Below are positions 26,213-36,519 of a stretch of DNA of 64,000 nt, one piece after another. Each line of letters opens with the position of its first letter. Positions within the stretch are counted from its first letter, which is position 1. The DNA comes from Microbaculum sp051390635. GTDB taxonomy: Bacteria; Pseudomonadota; Alphaproteobacteria; Rhizobiales; Tepidamorphaceae. Under the pieces are notes generated by a model that worked only from the letters and a program-made list of their open reading frames with translations, had not been told where the DNA came from and searched no databases. The stretch covers positions 1,240,001-1,304,000 of the forward strand of contig NZ_JBPODT010000002.1 in assembly GCF_051390635.1 (NCBI RefSeq), given 5' to 3'. Made by a program: the position numbers and the translations under genes.

Positions 26213-27448
26213 CTAGGCGAAGAACTGTTGGGCCTTGCCGAGCGCTTCGGCCAGCCGGTCGACTTCCTCGCGCGTATTATACATTCCGAACGAGGCGCGG
26301 CACGTCGACGTCACCCCGTAGCGCTGCAACAGCGGCTGGACGCAGTGCGTCCCCGCCCGCACGGCGACGCCGTAGCGGTCGATTACCGTCGACACGTCAT
26401 GGGCATGCGCCCCGGTGATCTCGAACGAGATGATCGCGCCCTTGCCCGGCGCCGTGCCGAAGATCCTGAGCGAATTCATCGCGCCGAGCCGCTCTTGCGC
26501 GTAGTCGCGCAGCGTCTCCTCGTGCGCCTGAATCGCATCGCGGCCCACCGACTCCATGTAGTCCAGCGCGGCCGCCAGTCCAATCGCCTGCACGATCGGC
26601 GGCGTTCCCGCCTCGAACCGGTGCGGAGGATCGCCATAGGTGACCGTTTCCGTGGTCACGTCGCGGATCATCTCGCCGCCGCCGTTGAACGGCGGCAGCG
26701 CCGCCAGCGCCTCCTTGCGGCCGTAGAGCACGCCGATGCCCGTCGGCCCGTACACCTTGTGCCCGGTGAAGACGTAGAAGTCGGCGCCGATGTCCTGCAC
26801 GTCGACATTCAGGTGCACCGCGCCCTGGCTGCCGTCGACCAGCACCGGGATGCCGCGCTCGTGGGCGATCCGCACGACCTCCTTCACCGGCACGACGGTG
26901 CCCAGCATGTTGGACATGTGGGTGATCGCCACGATCTTGGTGCGGGGCGTCAGCAGCTTCTCGAATTCCTCGATCAGGAAGCTGCCGTCCTCGGCCACCG
27001 GCGCCCATTTCAGGACCGCTCCCTTGCGTTCGCGCAGGAAGTGCCAGGGCACGATGTTGGAATGGTGCTCCATGATCGAGAGCACGATCTCGTCGCCCTC
27101 GCCCACGCCCTGGCCATCCATTCCCTGCCCGAGCGAATAGGCGACCAAGTTGATCGCCTCGGTGGCGTTGCGGGTGAAGATGATCTCGTCGGGCGACGGC
27201 GCGTTCAGGAACGCGCGCACGGTCTCGCGCGCGGCCTCGAAATTCTCCGTCGCCGTGTTCGACAGGTAGTGCAGCCCGCGATGCACGTTGGCGTACTCGT
27301 GCTCGTAGGCGTGGCTGATCGCCTCGATCACCTGCCGCGGCTTCTGCGCCGACGCGGCGTTGTCGAGATACACGAGCGGCTTGCCGTAGACCTCGCGCGC
27401 GAGGATCGGGAAGTCCGCGCGAATGCGCTCGACGTCGTAGCCGCTCAC
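26213..27448 (-). CDS. sufS: Cysteine desulfurase SufS (group II)
   Basis: 411-residue PLP enzyme that releases sulfur from cysteine as a persulfide. It starts SGYDVERIRADFPIL, holds the PLP lysine in FTGHKVYGPTGIGVLYG and the active-site Cys in RAGTHCVQPLL (near residue 363), the short loop typical of the SufS group. The GTG start at 27448 overlaps the sufD stop (GTGA), indicating translational coupling. No sufE or sufU lies beside it, so its sulfur acceptor is encoded elsewhere or it delivers directly to SufB. Confidence 0.95.
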   Translation of the reverse strand: MSGYDVERIRADFPILAREVYGKPLVYLDNAASAQKPRQVIEAISHAYEHEYANVHRGLHYLSNTATENFEAARETVRAFLNAPSPDEIIFTRNATEAINLVAYSLGQGMDGQGVGEGDEIVLSIMEHHSNIVPWHFLRERKGAVLKWAPVAEDGSFLIEEFEKLLTPRTKIVAITHMSNMLGTVVPVKEVVRIAHERGIPVLVDGSQGAVHLNVDVQDIGADFYVFTGHKVYGPTGIGVLYGRKEALAALPPFNGGGEMIRDVTTETVTYGDPPHRFEAGTPPIVQAIGLAAALDYMESVGRDAIQAHEETLRDYAQERLGAMNSLRIFGTAPGKGAIISFEITGAHAHDVSTVIDRYGVAVRAGTHCVQPLLQRYGVTSTCRASFGMYNTREEVDRLAEALGKAQQFFA

Positions 27449-28758
27449 GAGACGGGCTCCTGCCGCGCGTGCTGCATGACCCAATCGTGAGCGAGGCTCG
27501 AAAGCGCCTCGCCGACCGCCGCGTGGCCGATTTCCTCGACCACCTCGCCAACGAACGCCTCGATCAGAAGCGCCTTGGCGGTCAGTTCGGGGATGCCGCG
27601 CGCACGCAGATAGAACAGCAGGTCCTCGTCGATCCGGCCCGACGTCGAGCCGTGACCGCATTGCACGTCGTCGGCGTAGATCTCCAGCTCCGGCTTGCTG
27701 TCGACCTCTGCCTGGTCGGACAGCATCAGCGCCTGCATCATCATTCGCCCGTCGGTCTTCTGGGCGTCCTGGCGCACCAGGATCTTGCCCTGGAACACGC
27801 CGCGCGCCTGCTCGTCGAGCACCGACTTGAAGAGCTCGCGGCTCTCCCCGTCCGGCAGGGCGTGGTCGACGAACAGCGTCGTGTCGCCATGCTGGCGGTC
27901 GCCCAGGAGCTGCACACCGGCCAGGTTCACCTCCGCGTGCTCGCCGATGAAGGCGATCGCGAACTGGTTGCGCGACAGCGCGGCGCCGGTGGTGAACGGC
28001 GCCATCGTCAGCTTGCTGCCCTGGCCCACGTCCGCGGCGACGGTCGAGAAGTGCATGGCGGCGTCGCCGTCGTGCTGCACCTTCACCCACGTCAGCGCCG
28101 CGTCGCGGTCCGCCGACAGGCGCGTCGCGGAATTGACGAGATAGCCGATCCCGTCCGGCCCCTCGAAGGTCTCGACGACGGTCAAGGATCCGCCGGCACC
28201 GACATCGACGCGATTGCGCAGGTAGATCGACGCCGCCGTCGGCACGGTCGTGACGCAGGCGATCTGGATCGGCTTGTCGATATGCACGTTCTCCGGGACG
28301 CGGATCCCAACGCCGGTGGAGACGAAGGCCGTGTTCAGGTCGAAAATCGCCGACCCGGTGCCTTCCGGCCATTCGCCTTCGAGCGTGCCGGCGGCCAGCG
28401 TCTCGCTGAGACGGGAGACCACCACGCCCTGATCGGCCAGTTCCTTCGGCAGCCGCGGCTCGCCGCCGTCGACGATCACGATCCGCCAGGCATCGAGTTC
28501 GCCCAGCGTGTCGGCCCCGATCGGCGCGTCCGACGCGGTTGCCGGCGGCGGCAGCTCGCGCAGCGCGGCGCGCAGGTCGGTATATTTCCACTCCTCGACG
28601 CGCCGATGCGGCAGGCCGCTCGCGGCAAAGCGCGCGATCGCCTGCTTGCGAACGGCCGCGACGGCTTCCGTGCCCGGCAGCATCGCGGCAACGGCGTCGA
28701 ACTGCTCGCTCGCCGCCTGTTCGGCGGCGGTCTGCTTGTTGCGGACCTCGACGTTCAT
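27445..28758 (-). CDS. sufD: Fe-S cluster assembly protein SufD
   Basis: 437-residue scaffold subunit that pairs with SufB on the SufC ATPase. The C-terminal beta-helix signature is present: GEHAEVNLAGVQLLGDRQHGD, FQGKILVRQDAQKTDGRMM and the His motif CGHGSTSGRIDEDLLFYL. The N-terminus has RRVEEWKYTDLR, also a SufD mark. ATG at 28758 with GGGAG 8 nt before it. It starts 23 nt after the sufC stop and overlaps sufS by 4 nt. Confidence 0.95.
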   Translation of the reverse strand: MNVEVRNKQTAAEQAASEQFDAVAAMLPGTEAVAAVRKQAIARFAASGLPHRRVEEWKYTDLRAALRELPPPATASDAPIGADTLGELDAWRIVIVDGGEPRLPKELADQGVVVSRLSETLAAGTLEGEWPEGTGSAIFDLNTAFVSTGVGIRVPENVHIDKPIQIACVTTVPTAASIYLRNRVDVGAGGSLTVVETFEGPDGIGYLVNSATRLSADRDAALTWVKVQHDGDAAMHFSTVAADVGQGSKLTMAPFTTGAALSRNQFAIAFIGEHAEVNLAGVQLLGDRQHGDTTLFVDHALPDGESRELFKSVLDEQARGVFQGKILVRQDAQKTDGRMMMQALMLSDQAEVDSKPELEIYADDVQCGHGSTSGRIDEDLLFYLRARGIPELTAKALLIEAFVGEVVEEIGHAAVGEALSSLAHDWVMQHARQEPVS

Positions 28759-28781
28759 GGTTGTATCTCCCGCCATCCGTC

Positions 28782-29534
28782 TCACGCGGCTTCCGTGAAG
28801 GCCGCGTATCCGGACCGCTCGAGCTCGAGCGCCAGATCCTTGCCGCCGGTCTTCACGATCCGGCCCGCCGACATGACGTGCACCACGTCCGGGACGATGT
28901 GATCGAGCAGGCGCTGATAGTGGGTGATGACGACCATCGCGCGCTCGGGCGAGCGCAGCGAATTCACGCCGTCGGCGACGATGCGCAGCGCGTCGATGTC
29001 GAGACCGGAATCGGTCTCGTCGAGCACGCACAGCTTCGGCTCCAGCAGCGACATCTGCAGGATCTCGCTGCGCTTCTTCTCGCCGCCGGAGAAGCCGACG
29101 TTCACCGGCCGCTTCAGCATGTCCTGGGTGACGTTCAGAAGGCCCGCCTTCTCGCGCACCACGCGCATGAAGTCCGGCGTCGACAGTTCGCCCTCGCCGC
29201 GCGCCTTGCGCTGCGCGTTGAGCGCGGTCTTCAGGAACGTCATGAAGGCGACGCCCGGGATCTCGACCGGGTACTGGAACGCCAGGAACAGGCCGGCGGC
29301 GGCCCGCTCGTCGGGTTCCATCTCAGTGAGGTCCTGTCCCATGAACAGGATCTGGCCGTCGGTGATCTCGTAGTCGTCCTTGCCGGCGAGCACATAGGAC
29401 AGCGTCGACTTGCCCGATCCGTTCGGGCCCATGATGGCGTGCACTTCGCCGGCGTTCACGGTCAGATCGAGTCCGCGCAGGATCTCCGTGTCTTCGTCGG
29501 CGATCTTCACGTGCAGGTTCTTGATCTCAAGCAT
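28782..29534 (-). CDS. sufC: Fe-S cluster assembly ATPase SufC
   Basis: 250-residue ABC-type ATPase that drives conformational change of the SufB-SufD scaffold. Walker A is GPNGSGKST, the signature motif FSGGEKKR, Walker B LCVLDETDSGLDID and the switch His is in VITHYQRLLDHI. I chose the ATG at 29534 (MLEIKNLHV) with GGAA upstream; a TTG four codons earlier is open. The gap of 130 nt to sufB is the widest in the operon. Confidence 0.96.
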   Translation of the reverse strand: MLEIKNLHVKIADEDTEILRGLDLTVNAGEVHAIMGPNGSGKSTLSYVLAGKDDYEITDGQILFMGQDLTEMEPDERAAAGLFLAFQYPVEIPGVAFMTFLKTALNAQRKARGEGELSTPDFMRVVREKAGLLNVTQDMLKRPVNVGFSGGEKKRSEILQMSLLEPKLCVLDETDSGLDIDALRIVADGVNSLRSPERAMVVITHYQRLLDHIVPDVVHVMSAGRIVKTGGKDLALELERSGYAAFTEAA

Positions 29535-29664
29535 ATCGGGTTCCAACAGTTTGCGTATCGAATAACGGTGTCGCGTTTCGGTGCGGTTCGGTAGCTGCGG
29601 CTTTCGCGGGCGTTGTATGGCCGTGCCGGATGCGATGGATCATCGATCCGTCCTCGTGCCCGCC

Positions 29665-31134
<1,470 letters not shown>

Positions 31135-31177
31135 CAATTGCTCCTTCACTCGCGGTTTCAAGGACCACGGGTTTCGC

Positions 31178-32332
31178 TTATGCCGCTTCCACCACCTCCT
31201 GCCGACGGCGGTCGCGTTTTTCCTGTACGCGCCGCCAGGCCTTGATGAAGCTTTCCACGTCACTCTTTTCGCTCGACCAGCCGAGGCTGACCCGGATCGC
31301 GCCGGAGGCAAGGTCCGGCGAGACGCCCATTGCCGAGAGCACATGCGAGGCACCGACCTTGCCCGACGAGCAGGCCGACCCTGAACTGACGCATACACCG
31401 TCGAGATCGAGCGCAATCATGGCGGTTTCCGCCGAAATCCCTTCAACCGCAAAGCAGCTAGTATTGGCGAGCCGCGCCGTTTCTCCGGCGAACACCACCA
31501 CACCCGGCGAGATAGTGCGTAGCGCCGACTCGAACCAGTCCCTCAGCCCCGCGATTTCGCCACTTTTTTCGATTTCGCCGGCCGACAGCCGCGCCGCCAC
31601 CCCGAATCCGGCGATCACGGCCACCGCCTCGGTGCCCGGACGCTGCGACCGCTCCTGGCCGCCACCGCGATAAAGCGGCGTGATCGCGACGGTCTTGTCG
31701 CGACGCACCAGCGCGCCGGCGCCCTGGGGGCCGCCGATCTTGTGGGCAGACAGGGTCAGGTAGTCGACACCCAGCAGGGCGATATCGATCTCCAGCCGAC
31801 CGGCCGCCTGAACGGCATCGCAGTGAACCAGCGCGCCGGCGTCCCGCGCCAGTCGCGCAACCTCGCGCACCGGCTGAATCGCGCCGGTTTCGTTGCTGGC
31901 GAGCATAACAGAGACGATCGCCGGGACGGGCGCGGCGGAAAGCCGCTTCTCGAGCCAGTCGAGATCGATCACGCCGGCCGGCGTCACCGGAATCGTTTCG
32001 ACGGAATCGGCCGGGAACCGTCCGCCGCCGAGCACGGAGGGATGCTCGATCGCCGAGGCGAGCAGGATTGCGCCGTCGCAGCGCCGCCCCAGTGCCAGCG
32101 CGTTGGCCTCGGTGCCGCCGCTGGTGAAGGTGACATCCGCCGGCGCCGCACCGACGAGCGCGGCCACTTCGCGGCGCGCATCCTCGACCAGCTTGCGGGC
32201 GGCACGGCCCGCCGAGTGCACGGACGACGGGTTGCCGGTCACGCGCATGGCCTGCGTCACCGCCTCGATCACCTCGGGGCGGACCGGCGCCGTCGCGTTA
32301 TGGTCCAGGTAGGCGACGCTCGCCCCCACCAT
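31178..32332 (-). CDS. Cysteine desulfurase, NifS/IscS group
   Basis: 384-residue group I desulfurase: AYLDHNATAP at the N-terminus, GGTEANALAL, the PLP lysine in LSAHKIGGPQGAGAL and the flexible-loop Cys in SSGSACSSGK (near residue 323). It is the first gene of the suf operon, as in many Hyphomicrobiales, where a SufS-type and a NifS-type desulfurase coexist. ATG at 32332 with GAGGA upstream. The usual iscR-type regulator gene is missing in front; a candidate Irr box lies 134 nt upstream instead. Confidence 0.92.
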   Translation of the reverse strand: MVGASVAYLDHNATAPVRPEVIEAVTQAMRVTGNPSSVHSAGRAARKLVEDARREVAALVGAAPADVTFTSGGTEANALALGRRCDGAILLASAIEHPSVLGGGRFPADSVETIPVTPAGVIDLDWLEKRLSAAPVPAIVSVMLASNETGAIQPVREVARLARDAGALVHCDAVQAAGRLEIDIALLGVDYLTLSAHKIGGPQGAGALVRRDKTVAITPLYRGGGQERSQRPGTEAVAVIAGFGVAARLSAGEIEKSGEIAGLRDWFESALRTISPGVVVFAGETARLANTSCFAVEGISAETAMIALDLDGVCVSSGSACSSGKVGASHVLSAMGVSPDLASGAIRVSLGWSSEKSDVESFIKAWRRVQEKRDRRRQEVVEAA

Positions 32333-32382
32333 GTCGTCCTCTCAACCTTCGGCACCGCCTCGGTGCCTTGAACTCTTGCATT

Positions 32383-32399
32383 CCACACAAGATATGTGG
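32383..32399. promoter_or_regulatory. Imperfectly understood palindrome in the suf control region
   Basis: CCACA-CAAGATA-TGTGG, a 5-7-5 inverted repeat, lies 51 nt upstream of the first suf gene. It could be an operator or part of an mRNA leader hairpin; it does not match a regulator motif I know well. Confidence 0.35.
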
Positions 32400-32465
32400 T
32401 GTGTGTCGAAGCTTCCGGACTGGCCTCGCGCGTGCAGCGTCGAGCCGCGATCCGGTGAAGCACAG

Positions 32466-32482
32466 TTTCGAAAACTTCTAAA
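32466..32482. promoter_or_regulatory. Candidate Irr-binding iron control element (ICE box)
   Basis: TTTCGAA-AAC-TTCTAAA differs at one position from the rhizobial Irr box TTTAGAA-N3-TTCTAAA. It lies in the 285-bp gap between the divergent suf operon (start 32332) and the hydrolase gene (start 32618). Irr, a Fur-family protein, senses haem/iron status and is known to control suf-type genes in some Hyphomicrobiales, which fits the location. Confidence 0.6.
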
Positions 32483-32617
32483 GAGTTTGTAGGAGGGTGT
32501 CGGGTAGGTGTCAAGGAAACGCCAGCGCGCCGACAACCGTCGAAAGCGCGCGACCGGATAATCCGAACCGCCAGCCACCCGAGTCCTGCCAACCATAAAA
32601 AGAGGACATCGCGTTCA

Positions 32618-33283
32618 ATGCCGGAAGTCATCTTCACCGGGCCCGCAGGCCGCCTGGAAGGACGCTATCATCCGCCGAAAACCAAGAGCTCGCGGATCGC
32701 GCTGATTCTCCATCCGCATCCCCAGTTCGGCGGCACGATGAACAATCAGGTCGCCTACCAGATGTACTACATGTTCGCCGAGCGCGGATTTGCGGTACTC
32801 CGGTTCAATTTCCGCGGTGTCGGGCGCAGCCAGGGCAGCTTCGACCACGGCCTCGGCGAGCTGTCCGACGCCGCCGCCGCGCTCGACTGGGTGCAGAGCT
32901 TCAACCCGGACGCGCGCGCCTGCTGGATCGCCGGCTTCTCCTTCGGCGCCTGGATCGGCATGCAGCTGCTGATGCGCCGCCCCGAGGTCGAAGGGTTCAT
33001 CTCGGTCGCGCCGCAGCCGAATCTCTACGACTTCTCGTTCCTGGCCCCCTGCCCGTCGTCCGGCCTGATCGTCCACGGCGCCGCCGACCGGGTCGTGACG
33101 CCCAACGACATGCAGTCTCTGATTGACAAGCTGAAGACCCAGAAGGGCATCGTCATCGACCAGCAGATCCTCGAAGGCGCCAACCACTTCTTCGAGGACA
33201 AGGTCGACGAGCTGATCGGGGTCTGCGGCAATTACGTCGACAAGCGGCTCGAAGCCGCCGCCGCGGAAGAGGACGCGGCCTGA
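32618..33283 (+). CDS. Alpha/beta hydrolase, COG2945-type
   Basis: 221-residue predicted hydrolase. It has LILHPHPQFGGTMNNQVAY near residues 29-47, the family mark, the nucleophile elbow GFSFGAW (Ser near 109), an acid in VHGAADRVVTP and the His in EGANHFFEDK near 190. COG2945 members occur widely in proteobacteria, but their substrate is unknown. The gene is divergent from the suf operon and shares its control region. Confidence 0.87.
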   Translation: MPEVIFTGPAGRLEGRYHPPKTKSSRIALILHPHPQFGGTMNNQVAYQMYYMFAERGFAVLRFNFRGVGRSQGSFDHGLGELSDAAAALDWVQSFNPDARACWIAGFSFGAWIGMQLLMRRPEVEGFISVAPQPNLYDFSFLAPCPSSGLIVHGAADRVVTPNDMQSLIDKLKTQKGIVIDQQILEGANHFFEDKVDELIGVCGNYVDKRLEAAAAEEDAA

Positions 33284-33302
33284 GGGTCGTCGATTCACGC
33301 GC

Positions 33303-33372
33303 AATGCCCGGGTTCAAGCCCGGGTATCTTCAGGTATCGTCTCCACGTCATTGCCGGGCTCGTCCCGGCAAT
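33303..33372. repeat. Pair of dispersed palindromic repeats between convergent genes
   Basis: Two palindromes in tandem: ATGCCCGGG-ttcaag-CCCGGGTAT (33304-33326) and ATTGCCGGG-ctcgt-CCCGGCAAT (33350-33372). Both types recur at 57674-57747 in the opposite order, so this is a dispersed repeat. It sits between the stop codons of the hydrolase and of mccB and may also end transcription from both sides. Confidence 0.75.
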
Positions 33373-33394
33373 TTCGTTTCGCGATACCGCCGCC

Positions 33395-35002
33395 TCACAT
33401 CCGGAACACGCCGAACTTCGTCTCCGGCACGGGCGCGTTGAGCGTAGCCGACAGCGCCAGCGACAGCACGCGGCGCGTCTCACCCGGGGTTATGATGCCG
33501 TCGTCCCAGAGCCGGGCGCTGGCGAAATACGGATGCCCCTCGGCCTCGTAGCGGTTGCGGATTGGCGCCTTGAACGCCTCTTCCTCGTCCGCGCTCCACT
33601 GCCCGCCGTCGGCCTCAATATTGTCGCGCCTGACCGTCGCCAGCACCGAGGCGGCCTGCTCGCCGCCCATCACCGAGATGCGCGCGTTCGGCCACATGAA
33701 CAGAAAGCGCGGCCCGTAGGCGCGCCCGCACATGCCGTAGTTGCCGGCGCCGAACGAGCCGCCGACGATCACCGTGATCTTCGGCACCTGGGCACAGGCG
33801 ACCGCCGTGACCAGCTTGGCCCCGTCCTTGGCGATGCCGCCGGCCTCGTAGTCGCGTCCGACCATGAATCCGGTGATGTTCTGCAGGAACAGGATGGGAA
33901 TGCGCCGCTGGCAGCACAATTCGATGAAATGCGCGCCTTTCAGCGATGATTCCGAGAACAGGATGCCGTTGTTGGCCAGAATGCCCACCGGCATGCCCGA
34001 AATCCGCGCGAACCCCGTCACCAACGTCGTGCCGTAGAGCTTCTTGAACTCGTCAAACTCCGAACCGTCGACCAGCCGGGCGATCACCTCGCGGATGTCG
34101 TACTGCTGGCTCAGCGCCGCCGGCACCACGCCGTCGAGTTCGCGGGGATCGTAGGCGGGCTGAATCGGTTCCTGAAGATCCAGGTCTATGTCCTTGCGCC
34201 GATTCATGTTCGCGACGATCCGCCTGGCCAGCTTCAGGGCATGATCGTCGTCCAGCGCGTAGTGGTCGGCCACTCCGGACAGGCGCGTGTGCACGTCGGC
34301 GCCGCCGAGGTCCTCAGCCGACACCACCTCGCCCGTCGCCGCCTTCACCAGCGGCGGGCCGGCGAGGAAGATCGTGCCCTGCTTGCGCACGATGATGGTC
34401 TCGTCCGACATCGCCGGCATGTAGGCGCCGCCCGCCGTGCACGAGCCCATGACCACGGCGATCTGCGGAATGCCGGCCGCCGACATGGTGGCCTGATTGT
34501 AGAAAATCCTGCCGAAATGCTCGCGATCGGGGAACACGTCGGTGTGGTTGGGCAGGTTCGCGCCGCCGGAATCGACCAGATACAGGCACGGCAGGTTGTT
34601 CTGCATCGCCACTTCCTGGGCGCGCAGATGCTTCTTCACCGTCATCGGATAGTAGGTGCCGCCCTTGATCGTCGCGTCATTGCAGACGATGACGCATTCG
34701 CGCCCCTCGACACGGCCGATACCGGTGATGACGCCGGCGGCATGGATATCGTCGTCATACATGCCGTGGGCGGCCAGCGGCGACAGTTCGAGGAACGGAG
34801 CGCCGGGATCGAGCAGCCGCGTCACGCGGTCGCGCGGCAACAGCTTGCCGCGGCTCAGGTGGCGTTCGCGCGCCCGGTCCGGGCCGCCGCGCGCCGCGGC
34901 CGCGCGCTTGGCCTCGAGGTCGGCGACAAGCTCCGCCATCGCATCGGCATTGCGCCGGAAGTCCTCGGAAGTCGTACTGATTTGAGACTGCAGACGCGGC
35001 AT
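33395..35002 (-). CDS. Methylcrotonyl-CoA carboxylase, carboxyltransferase (beta) subunit
   Basis: 535-residue carboxyltransferase of the acyl-CoA carboxylase family. Marks of the MCC type are KGGTYYPMTVKKHLRAQEVA, LVDSGGANLPNHTDVFPDREHFGRIFYN, VMGSCTAGGAYMPAMSDE and LQNITGFMVGRDYE. In leucine breakdown it carboxylates 3-methylcrotonyl-CoA together with a biotin-bearing alpha subunit (liuD/mccA), not found in this window; geranyl-CoA carboxylase is a close alternative. I chose the ATG at 35002 with GGGAGG 7 nt before it, seven codons inside the longest frame. Isovaleryl-CoA dehydrogenase, one step earlier, is 8 kb away. Confidence 0.9.
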   Translation of the reverse strand: MPRLQSQISTTSEDFRRNADAMAELVADLEAKRAAAARGGPDRARERHLSRGKLLPRDRVTRLLDPGAPFLELSPLAAHGMYDDDIHAAGVITGIGRVEGRECVIVCNDATIKGGTYYPMTVKKHLRAQEVAMQNNLPCLYLVDSGGANLPNHTDVFPDREHFGRIFYNQATMSAAGIPQIAVVMGSCTAGGAYMPAMSDETIIVRKQGTIFLAGPPLVKAATGEVVSAEDLGGADVHTRLSGVADHYALDDDHALKLARRIVANMNRRKDIDLDLQEPIQPAYDPRELDGVVPAALSQQYDIREVIARLVDGSEFDEFKKLYGTTLVTGFARISGMPVGILANNGILFSESSLKGAHFIELCCQRRIPILFLQNITGFMVGRDYEAGGIAKDGAKLVTAVACAQVPKITVIVGGSFGAGNYGMCGRAYGPRFLFMWPNARISVMGGEQAASVLATVRRDNIEADGGQWSADEEEAFKAPIRNRYEAEGHPYFASARLWDDGIITPGETRRVLSLALSATLNAPVPETKFGVFRM

Positions 35003-35166
35003 TGACGATCCTCCCGGGGCCAAGCGTTAGACCATGGCTTGGCACGCGGCAAGGGACCGGGGAGATTCGCGAAAAATAAGTTCCGGGCCGTCTCCTCCCG
35101 CCTTGATTCCGCCGTGAGTCGCGCGCAACGCTCGCGGCATCGTTTCCGTCCAACAGGAGCTTTGAA

Positions 35167-35433
35167 GTGATCGCCAGAAAAGCCAAGGTGATTGCCCCCC
35201 TCGCCTTCCTCGTCGTGGCCCTGGCCGGCCCCGCGGCGGCGAAGAGCGGCATACCGCTCACCGGCGCGCCCGTCCTCGATCAGGAGGCCGGCGCCGTCAT
35301 CCTCGCCGTCGACAAGAAAAAGGCCGCGACCGAAACCAAGCAGGGCAAGAAACAGACCGCCGACAATCCCGACCAGAAAAAGAAGAAGAAGAAGAAGGCC
35401 GGAAAGAAGAACAAGAAGAAGGCCGCCGGCTGA
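35167..35433 (+). CDS. Small exported protein with poly-lysine C-terminus
   Basis: 88-residue protein with a GTG start at 35167. Residues 1-25 form a signal peptide (IAPLAFLVVALAGPAAA). The last 40 residues are dominated by lysine, including DQKKKKKKKAGKKNKKKAAG, giving a very basic periplasmic or secreted tail. I recognise no family. AGGAG stands 6 nt upstream, which supports the start. It is divergent from mccB. Confidence 0.6.
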   Translation: MIARKAKVIAPLAFLVVALAGPAAAKSGIPLTGAPVLDQEAGAVILAVDKKKAATETKQGKKQTADNPDQKKKKKKKAGKKNKKKAAG

Positions 35434-35615
35434 GGCCTGCAACGTTAGCACCTACGGTCGGGCTCATCCCGGACGACACACCGACTACCGATACCCGGGG
35501 CTCCCGTCTCGCCGCGAGCGGGAGCCTCGGGACGCGGTTTTCAGGAATGAGATTCCCGGACCGGCGCATTCCGGAATAGCGGGCCCCGGACCAGCGAGCC
35601 CCGCAACGGGGACGC

Positions 35616-35951
35616 TCAGATCGGCTCGGTCAGGAACACGTGCGCGGTTTCGCCGTCGGGCTGGCGCACCTTGTGCCGCCCACCCGTGCCCGGCGTGAAG
35701 AACAGCCCCTGGCCCGGCTCGAACACCTCGACACCGCTGTCGAACTCGACCGTCAGCCGGCCAGACACCACGAAGCCGACGTGGCCCTTCTCGCACCAGC
35801 CGGGCTCCACGAAGCCGCCCTGGAATTCGACGAGCCGGATGGTCCTCGGGCCTTCCTGCACCGCCTTGACGCGCAGCCCCGGCAGCACCTCGCTCCAGGC
35901 CACGTCGTCGAAATCGATCTTGCGGTACGCCGCCATCGCCTGCTCGTTCAT
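35616..35951 (-). CDS. Cupin-domain protein
   Basis: 111-residue single-domain cupin: EPGWCEKGHVGFVVSGRLTVEFD and FEPGQGLFFTPGTGGRHKV carry the two cupin motifs. The metal-binding His set is incomplete (one His in GHVG, one in RHK), so it may be a binding rather than catalytic protein. Its ATG at 35951 overlaps the rhodanese stop (ATGA) and has GGGAG upstream, so the two are translated together. Confidence 0.8.
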   Translation of the reverse strand: MNEQAMAAYRKIDFDDVAWSEVLPGLRVKAVQEGPRTIRLVEFQGGFVEPGWCEKGHVGFVVSGRLTVEFDSGVEVFEPGQGLFFTPGTGGRHKVRQPDGETAHVFLTEPI

Positions 35952-36370
35952 GCCCGTTTCTCCCCCGGCGCCATTTCCGGTTTCTCGATCGGCCCTCCGG
36001 CCTTCTCCCAGCCGCCGAAGCCGCCGTCGATGTGGCAGACGGGCGCCAGGCCCATCTTCTTGGCCGTCAGCGTGGCCAGCGCCGAGCGCCAGCCGCCGGC
36101 GCAGAAGAACACGAAGCGCTTGTCTTCGGCGAAAACCGGCTTGTGATAGGGGCTCGCCGGGTCGATCCAGAATTCCAGCATCCCGCGCGGCGCATGGATC
36201 GCGCCCGGTATCTTGCCGGTCCGCGACAGTTCCCGCACGTCGCGAATGTCGACGAACACGACGTCGTCGCCACCGTGCAACGCCATCGCCTGTGCTGGCG
36301 ACAGCGTCTCGATCTGCTCGAGCGCGTCGTCGACGAGTTTGCGGAATCCGACGGTAATGGTCTGCGACAT
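35948..36370 (-). CDS. Rhodanese-like sulfurtransferase
   Basis: 140-residue single-domain rhodanese: FVDIRDVRELSRTGKIPGAIHAPRG at about 39-63 and the active-site Cys90 in FFCAGGWRS, then HIDGGFGGWEKAGGP. The catalytic loop CAGGWRS fits a thiosulfate or persulfide transferase. I chose the ATG at 36370, which has GGGAG 8 nt before it; upstream codons are not family-like. It is coupled to the cupin gene by a 4-nt overlap. Confidence 0.88.
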   Translation of the reverse strand: MSQTITVGFRKLVDDALEQIETLSPAQAMALHGGDDVVFVDIRDVRELSRTGKIPGAIHAPRGMLEFWIDPASPYHKPVFAEDKRFVFFCAGGWRSALATLTAKKMGLAPVCHIDGGFGGWEKAGGPIEKPEMAPGEKRA

Positions 36371-36471
36371 CGTGGCGTCTCCCTGCTTCGAGACGCTCAT
36401 ATAGCAGACGTGCCGGCCGACGACAGGGGCCCACCGCGTGCCGAGGCGAAAATGCCCCGGACAAACGCGAA

Positions 36472-36499
36472 GCGGCGCGGTCCTTCCGGACCGCGCCGC
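36472..36499. terminator. Strong 12-bp hairpin between rhodanese and a small ORF
   Basis: GCGGCGCGGTCC (36472-36483) pairs perfectly with GGACCGCGCCGC (36488-36499) around the loop TTCC. It follows the stop codon of the 41-residue ORF (minus strand) by 20 nt. There is no T-run, so its work as an intrinsic terminator is uncertain; it may protect RNA ends. Confidence 0.45.
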
Positions 36500-36519
36500 C
36501 TGCAAAACCGTGATAATAC

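Noticed and set aside
33303..33372. Classical Rho-independent terminator
   Set aside because: Palindromes are strong but without T-runs, and recur elsewhere in the window; better described as dispersed repeats, although they may end transcription.
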